A stretch of 64,000 nt of DNA from contig JABACO010000005.1 of the NCBI GenBank assembly GCA_013339895.1, forward strand, positions 13,078,805 through 13,142,804. Direction: 5' to 3'. A program made the translations under genes and the position numbers. Of this stretch, positions 58,360-64,000 are shown in pieces (the first letter of the stretch is position 1; each line of letters begins with the position of its first letter). This stretch comes from Ephydatia muelleri (taxonomy: Eukaryota > Porifera > Demospongiae > Spongillida > Spongillidae). Under the pieces are notes generated by a model. It saw only the letters and a program-made list of their open reading frames with translations. It was not told the DNA's origin and did no database searches.

Positions 58360-59280
58360 ACCCAAAGATAATATCTTGCATCATTTCTACATACATGTAT
58401 AATGACCTTTAAGTTAATGCCAATTAATTAAGAGCACCACTGTCAGGGATAAAATGACAAAGATATGAGTGTGCAAAGTTGCAATTTTTATGAAAAAATT
58501 AATTATTCAGTGGTGTGTATTTCGTAAGCCATTAAGGTTTTTAACTCAATAATTGGTAAAAGTCACTTTCATATGAAGACCAACATATATGAGGATTTTG
58601 AGCCAAATCGGAAAACGTGAGTCACAACTCCTGCTCGATTGACATGGAATGACCCTACATCAAATCAACGGCCTGTACAAACATGCACAACAGCAGCTCA
58701 ATAAATGGAATAGAATGCATGTGCATGTCACAATGTTTGTGAGAGTGTGTACCATTATTACCAGACAGGTTTATTGTATGCCACATACATGTATAACCAT
58801 CTGGTATGTGCAAGTGTACTGTGCACTTGAGTGTGTGAGAATATGCCATTACGATGATGTATAGGTCCATGTGTGACAAATGTGAGCCAGCACGAGCATA
58901 TGCATGTTCATGCGCTATGTGTGAACCAATAACAACTCGAAATCATTACAATCGTAGCCGCGTGGGCGAAGCAGGAATAAGACGAGAATTTTAGCAAGGA
59001 TTATGGCAAATTGGAAAGCTTTATACACCGCTAGAGGATTATGCGAGTGCGTAGCAAATAGCCTTACGCGCGCCGTGTTGAATACTGCCATGGGAGGCGC
59101 AACATTACTGCAACCATTGGAATTACCCTGGGAACTGTCGCGGCTGATTTGGTCCTATCCTGAAATGGTCCTAGGGCCGTTTGCAGCCTGTTTTGGTCCG
59201 GCGGACTAAAACAGGCTTGGTCCTATAGAACCGTTTCAGGCTGTCCAATTTAGTCCTACATGCACTGCTCGTTTTCGTCC
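58360..59280. other. Intergenic, no gene seen
   Basis: Only a short stem (CCTGTTTTGGTCC ... GGACTAAAACAGG) near 59188-59216. Confidence 0.45.
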
Positions 59281-59282
59281 TA

Positions 59283-59458
59283 TAGAGAGGTTGCAGTGTC
59301 ATCCCGGGAAGAGCGACGGCCATGTTTTTTGATGTCCCGAGTTCTGTTACAGGTTGTAAGTAATCTGTTACAGATTGGAAACATTCTGTACCAGACCTGG
59401 AGACACCAAAAAACATGGCCGCCGCTCTTCCCGGGATGACACTGCAACCCGGCTCTCT
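59283..59458. mobile_element. 176-bp MITE with about 55-bp TIRs
   Basis: Ends TAGAGAGGTTGCAGTGTCAT... and its complement, running through TCCCGGGAAGAGCG and GGCCATGTTTTTTG, with TA on both sides. Confidence 0.75.
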
Positions 59459-59827
59459 ATATGTATACTGACAAAGGATAGGTGCATGCATGCCAAATAA
59501 ATTTAAATTCTAAGCCGCACGATTGATGATGAACAAATTGATATATAAATACACTGATAAATTATGATGAAGCTCACACACAAAAAAGTTGTATTCTTGT
59601 TGATTACAACGCGGAGCGGTTACTACATAAGTGGAGCAAGCATGACAAAATCATTTTTTCGTCCTCATGAATACAGAAGCAGAAATTGTTTCACACGTTT
59701 TGTGGTACCATTCAAGGCAATGGTCACATCTTGCCATTTTGTCATCTCCCCTCATTAGCCTGCAGCTGCAATAAACGTCGTATTGTACTTGGCTGTAGGG
59801 TCGTTGAGACTTCCTTTCCCTAGCCGG

Positions 59828-61024
59828 TGTAGCAGGATACCCTGTCCCCCCCCCCCCCCGCCCTAAAAATTGTCCGGCCGGACAACGTATCCTAGGCTAC
59901 GTTGTCCGCCGGACAACGTATCCTAGGCTACGTTGTCCGCCGGACAACGTAGCCTAGGATACGTTGTCCCCCCTAGGACAATTATTCTCGGTCCGCTTTA
60001 GGATTTGCTGTCCCCCTTCGTTTTTGCCAAGCCACGCTTAACCAAAATAGCCCGTTCGATAGGATATTAGTGAATGCTGTTGCGCTTACCTTAAGAATAT
60101 TGAATGTTGATCACTTTGGCCAACATTCACAGTACATGTATATGTGTATACATGTATACATTTATATTAATTTAAGTGGTATACTATAACTACCCAATAC
60201 TGGCTGATAATTTCTCCAGATATCCAGGACTACTTTCCATTAATACATCAAAGCAACTTTACGACTTCAATGCTAACGGACAACCCCAATATTTATTCGA
60301 TGTAGGAATTATAGCTATTCTGTTTTAATATAGTGCAGTATACTGCAGAGCATTGTACATGGCTTCCTAAACAAAACAAGTCGCACGTGACTGATTGGCT
60401 GTCTCAGTAGGATTATTGAGGTACCCACCAAAATCAGATTGTCTATAAAACGCTGCCACTATTGTTGTACTGAACTCCCTTAACTTTAGACACTAAATCT
60501 ACCTTCATTAATGAATCATGCACAAATTCTAGTGTGTGGTGTCAAATGCTCTCAACAGGCCTGAATTGCATGTCATGTCGGCCGTATTGCTTTTGAGATA
60601 GAGCAAGCCTTCTTCATCATGAAACTGTGTGCTCTCCTGCGAATCGCCCGCTTTTCCGATTTACTAGCATCCACCCGATACTCGCCGTGTTTCAGATACT
60701 GAAAAATCTCGTTGTAGAGAGGTACTGACTTCCTGATCTTCATTGTTCATTCTTTAGAACCAATGGAACAATTTTGTCACACGCCTCCGACGTCGACTGC
60801 GTTTGAGAACATGTGGCGAATCTAAAAAACTGAAGGTAATTATATGGTATACTGTGCCTGAAATCCAGAGGCGCGAGCTCTAAGTGCACGTGTATATGTC
60901 ATGCATACGAACGGTCAACCAAAAGATCGAAGTTGCAAGGGGGGACAAGCTATCCTAAAGGCGGACAACGTATACTGTCCGTAGGGGGACAGCCTATCCG
61001 GGGGGGACAAGCTATCCTGTTACA
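59828..61024. mobile_element. Ginger-like DNA transposon, internally deleted
   Basis: Begins TGTAGCAGGATACCCTGTCC and ends with the complement of TGTAACAGGATAGCTTGTCC. CCGG is present on both outer sides (59824-59827 and 61025-61028), a 4-bp target duplication. TGTNR termini with 4-bp CCGG-type TSDs are, as I recall, features of the Ginger superfamily. Subterminal regions hold multiple copies of a GGACAACGTATCC-like motif (59875-59970 and 60955-61010), probably transposase-binding repeats. A short integrase-N-terminus-like frame supports this. Confidence 0.78.
60573..60743 (-). pseudogene. N-terminal fragment of an integrase-like (Ginger/KRBA2-type) transposase
   Basis: A 56-codon frame: MKIRKSVPLYNEIFQYLKHG, EYRVDASKSEKRAIRRRAHS, FMMKKACSI..., then a stop. 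The pattern Y-x-EI-x2-YL-x2-G-x-Y ... SEK-R-x-IRRRA-x-x-F is typical of the N-terminus of Ginger/KRBA2-like integrases. The catalytic DDE part is absent. Confidence 0.5.
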
Positions 61025-61259
61025 CCGGAAAAGGCTCCATGATTCAAGACATGCATGAAGCATTCAGTCAGATAGGATCTCAAACAAGCTAGCCTGATCA
61101 TATATAGTAAACTGTTTGGATTTGCTGAAAAGCAAAGCAAATGCAATGGCAAATGCTTCATGCCACAGCCATTTAAATTTCAAGCCAAGTGTAGTCTGCA
61201 AAGATTGTATGTGGGCTGTTACATGCATGGAGCCATATAGATAAAATAGATAGAGCAAA

Positions 61260-61497
61260 GGGCCCAAGGACATGCCTCAAGCACACATGTGTCAGGTGAG
61301 TCCTAGATGATGTTCATGCAGTGCAGCCTCACCAGAAATTTGGCTGCGGGGCATGAAGCTCCATAGTTTGCCAATAGAAACTTACAGTGACACAGCCACT
61401 GTCCAAAAATGGGAGGGGCTAAGGACATGCCTCAAGCACAGATGTGTCAGGTGGGTCCTAGGTGATGTTCCTGTAGTGCAGCCTCACCAGAAATTTG
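61260..61497. repeat. About 82-bp direct repeat (two copies)
   Basis: AAGGACATGCCTCAAGCACA ... CAGCCTCACCAGAAATTT occurs at about 61262-61341 and 61430-61497 with a few differences. Confidence 0.8.
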
Positions 61498-61499
61498 TT

Positions 61500-62250
61500 T
61501 TTTTTTGGTGCTGTATATTGCCAATCTAAACCTGCAGTGAATAGTATCCACTGTCCAAAAGACTCACTGTTCGTAGCATTATACATTATACGATAATGCT
61601 TACGCAATTGAGTCTGGAAACGAGACTGGGGAGGGGGGGGGGGACTAAATTATTTCAGCTGTGTTAATTGGTATGGCTATATCTTCCAAGCGGTTCTAGT
61701 TTGGTGGGTTTTTTACGCACACTCGTAATGACTATAAGCACCTCAATTAACATACCTGAGCAAGCATGCCCACGTGCCCAGTATTCAAACAACCATCATG
61801 TCATGTTTGAGAATAATAATGGTGACATTGAGTATCTCAACTACTAAAAGTAACTCAGGAATCGCGAGAAAGAGGTTGTTCAGCAGTGTCAGACACCTGC
61901 CTTGATGATCTGGCTACCACAATTTGAGTGCGATATGTCCGCAACTGCACACATGTCTTGAAAATCCATCATTTGTATCAAGTTTGTACATACATCAATG
62001 GACATGTTGTTTTAGGTAAATGGAACCGACCAGTATAGACCTTGAAATTATATTTTCATCAATAAATATGTCCTCCACTAACTTTTTAATGCGATAGCTC
62101 CTTTCTGCCCTTGCGCCTGATTTTTTGCTGCAACAGAAATGCACTTTACTTCAATGCATGGACGCCGCGTGAACGGTGAAACAACGGATGGACGCTATAC
62201 GGAGACAGCAATGCATCATCGCTGTCCACAATTTCTGGTACTGGTGCGCG
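61500..62250. other. Intergenic, no gene seen
   Basis: A short G run at 61626-61643; otherwise nothing recognised. Confidence 0.45.
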
Positions 62251-62253
62251 CGC

Positions 62254-62344
<91 letters not shown>

Positions 62345-62420
62345 TGCGTGCGTGTGTGCATGTTGGTGTGTTTGTTGTGTGTGTTTGTGGTGTGTGTGTG
62401 TGTGTGTGTGTTGTGTGTGA
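62254..62420. repeat. TG microsatellite
   Basis: Long (TG)n with CGCG and TTGTG interruptions. Confidence 0.95.
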
Positions 62421-62619
62421 AGCCGATATTAACATCATCTTGTAGCTCTTCCCATTACAAGAACATCTTGTTGACGTGTTTACTTGGATGATCGTGTGTT
62501 TGGAACTGCGGTAGTGTCAGAAGTTGATTCATTGTTTCCTTGCTCATACTTTTATATAAAATAAGCAATTCATCTATTGTTTACCGTTATCTGTGGCCTC
62601 AATTCAAATTATTGCAATC

Positions 62620-62880
62620 GTGTTCTGGAGCCAACTGTGAGCTTTTTGGGGGGTAAACCATGCTTTCCTATTTTATATGAGCCCCCAAAAAGTCATTCGC
62701 CATTAGCATCCATATGATGTGTGAGTGCCACCAGCAAAAAAAAACAAACCTTTTATCTGGTATGTACCACATCTTAGTTTTCTCTCACAGCAGCTACAAA
62801 TGACATATCAACTGAAATATTCACTTTGTAACAATACTGGCTACATAATGCATCAAGATAGTAGAACAAGAGACGGTATC
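62620..62880. other. Third copy of the receptor/protease 3' flank
   Basis: GTGAGCTTTTTGGGGGGTAA, ACCATGC...CCTATTTTATATGA, CATATCAACTGAAA, CTTTGTAACAATACTGGCTA and AATGCAT occur in the same order as downstream of the TM exons at 46360-46620 and 36350-36560. No TM exon is seen next to it in this window. Confidence 0.6.
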
Positions 62881-62889
62881 TACTTATCT

Positions 62890-64000
62890 GAACCTGCGGC
62901 AGCAGGTTCAATATAGGATTGATTGAGGATTGATGAATATCATTAAAAAAACTTCACTCGCGTCTGGAGGGACAACGGAGAAACGGATCGCGTATCTCTT
63001 TGTCGCGATGGAACGAGAACTCAAAGATCTACATTTCTACGTTTGTTCCGTGTCATAAAACGGTGTGCTTTTAGAGAAACAAACGAATTCCTTTTTCTCG
63101 TGCCCAGTCCCAAAATAATTCTTGGTCGTCTTCTTCTTCTTCTTCTTCCTTAGGAAGGTATAACTCGAGCTACGAACGGTTTTGAATAACGGCAATAGCG
63201 CCAATATCTTTGGAATTCACCTGCGCGGTGCCCTTTAAGGTCATATAAAGACTACAGCGAGAAGTACCTCATGCGGTAGCAAGTTCTGTATAGGATATGA
63301 AGTTATTGCAGAAGTTTATTTGGTTTATTGTTGATTAATGAAGTTATTTTACAGCATGCAGTATAAATACTCCGACCTGCACGAAATTTATTTGGTGTTC
63401 CTACACAGCCAACTTCGTACAATCTGGTACAGATATGACTGTGCGTACATTCTGTCTCATTTATGTTTATCAACTTGTACCATGTATGTCAACAAGCTAC
63501 AATCTGGTACAGAAATGTTTACCAATATGTTACAAAATGAAGCTACATTTTGACTCAAACTGTTAACAATATGTAACAAACCTGATAACCAGTCCAGGTA
63601 CGGTTTGTAGCATTATGTACCAGACACCACAAATCCTTCTCAGAAGCGCATGCGCGAAAGGCAAACCGTCGTACTACCTTTGGAGGTGAACACACGCGCT
63701 ACTTTTGTTTTCGCTGTCTCATCTCACGCGCATATTGAATCCGGCATAAGGTTTTCATGGCAATTGTTGAAGTCGTCACTTTGAACCAGCGACAATCTTG
63801 ATTGTTACTTGAAATGCGAGGGCGTGTATATAGACGGAGATATTAGATATTATCTCTGGTATAGACAAGTGTGAGGTGAGGGCGATGCATATTTCTCATG
63901 TCTTGACAATGAATTAATAATTTATTTCTACCTATTCGAAATAACGCACAATGTTTACACGATATGTTTTAGCAAGATGGCGTGTATAATATTTCATCGC
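62890..64000. other. Intergenic, no gene recognised
   Basis: A (CTT)n run near 63130-63150. The open frame at 63338-63553 has no recognisable features. Confidence 0.45.

Overview
This is eukaryotic, metazoan DNA: genes are split by GT-AG introns, intergenic DNA is full of microsatellites, minisatellites and DNA transposons, and the recognisable proteins are animal types. The mix of short introns, an Ig/FN3/mucin-like receptor, many foldback and MITE-like elements and RecQ-bearing transposons suggests an early-branching marine invertebrate, most likely a sponge. That assignment is an inference and not proven by any marker here.

Layout. 1-2684: the 3' end of a membrane-bound O-acyltransferase (MBOAT1/2-type lysophospholipid acyltransferase) gene, + strand. 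5772-10252: a complete tandem paralogue in 12 exons, 477 aa. Between them lies a 728-bp transposon with perfect 33-bp inverted termini. 10.5-26.0 kb is a transposon graveyard: a 1.76-kb element carrying a RecQ-helicase relic and a small zinc-finger gene, a 1.06-kb foldback element, a 2-kb element with a decayed PHD finger, part of a palindromic element, a BED-finger relic and a cluster of broken non-LTR retrotransposon copies. 26821-33987: a complete KDM1B (LSD2) histone demethylase gene in 15 exons, about 809 aa if one extra T is discounted; its introns hold many minisatellites, one of which is a tandem amplification of a 5' splice site. 36594-39898 (- strand): a signal peptide-Ig-FN3-mucin-like stalk-TM receptor of about 505 aa. 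40-46 kb: a Ty3-type integrase relic, a MITE inside a satellite, and a second RecQ/zinc-finger transposon. 46701-53586 (- strand): a proteinase K-like S8 protease with CUB exons, followed in compatible phase by mucin-like and TM exons that are paralogous to those of the Ig/FN3 receptor; read as one gene it gives about 1057 aa. 54-64 kb: two long palindromic elements, a 714-bp MITE, tRNA-derived SINE-like sequences, a Ginger-like element with CCGG target duplications, and a third copy of the 3' flank of the receptor/protease genes.

How things fit together. The two MBOAT genes are a local tandem duplication acting in phospholipid remodelling. KDM1B is a nuclear H3K4me1/2 demethylase. The Ig/FN3 receptor and the S8-CUB gene appear to share a mobile 3' module (mucin stalk exon plus TM/tail exon, all phase-1 introns), which fits exon shuffling producing cell-surface proteins with different extracellular heads. 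The two RecQ elements share termini, 9-bp target duplications and gene order and seem to define one transposon family. All exon models are from reading splice sites and family resemblance; none is confirmed by transcripts.
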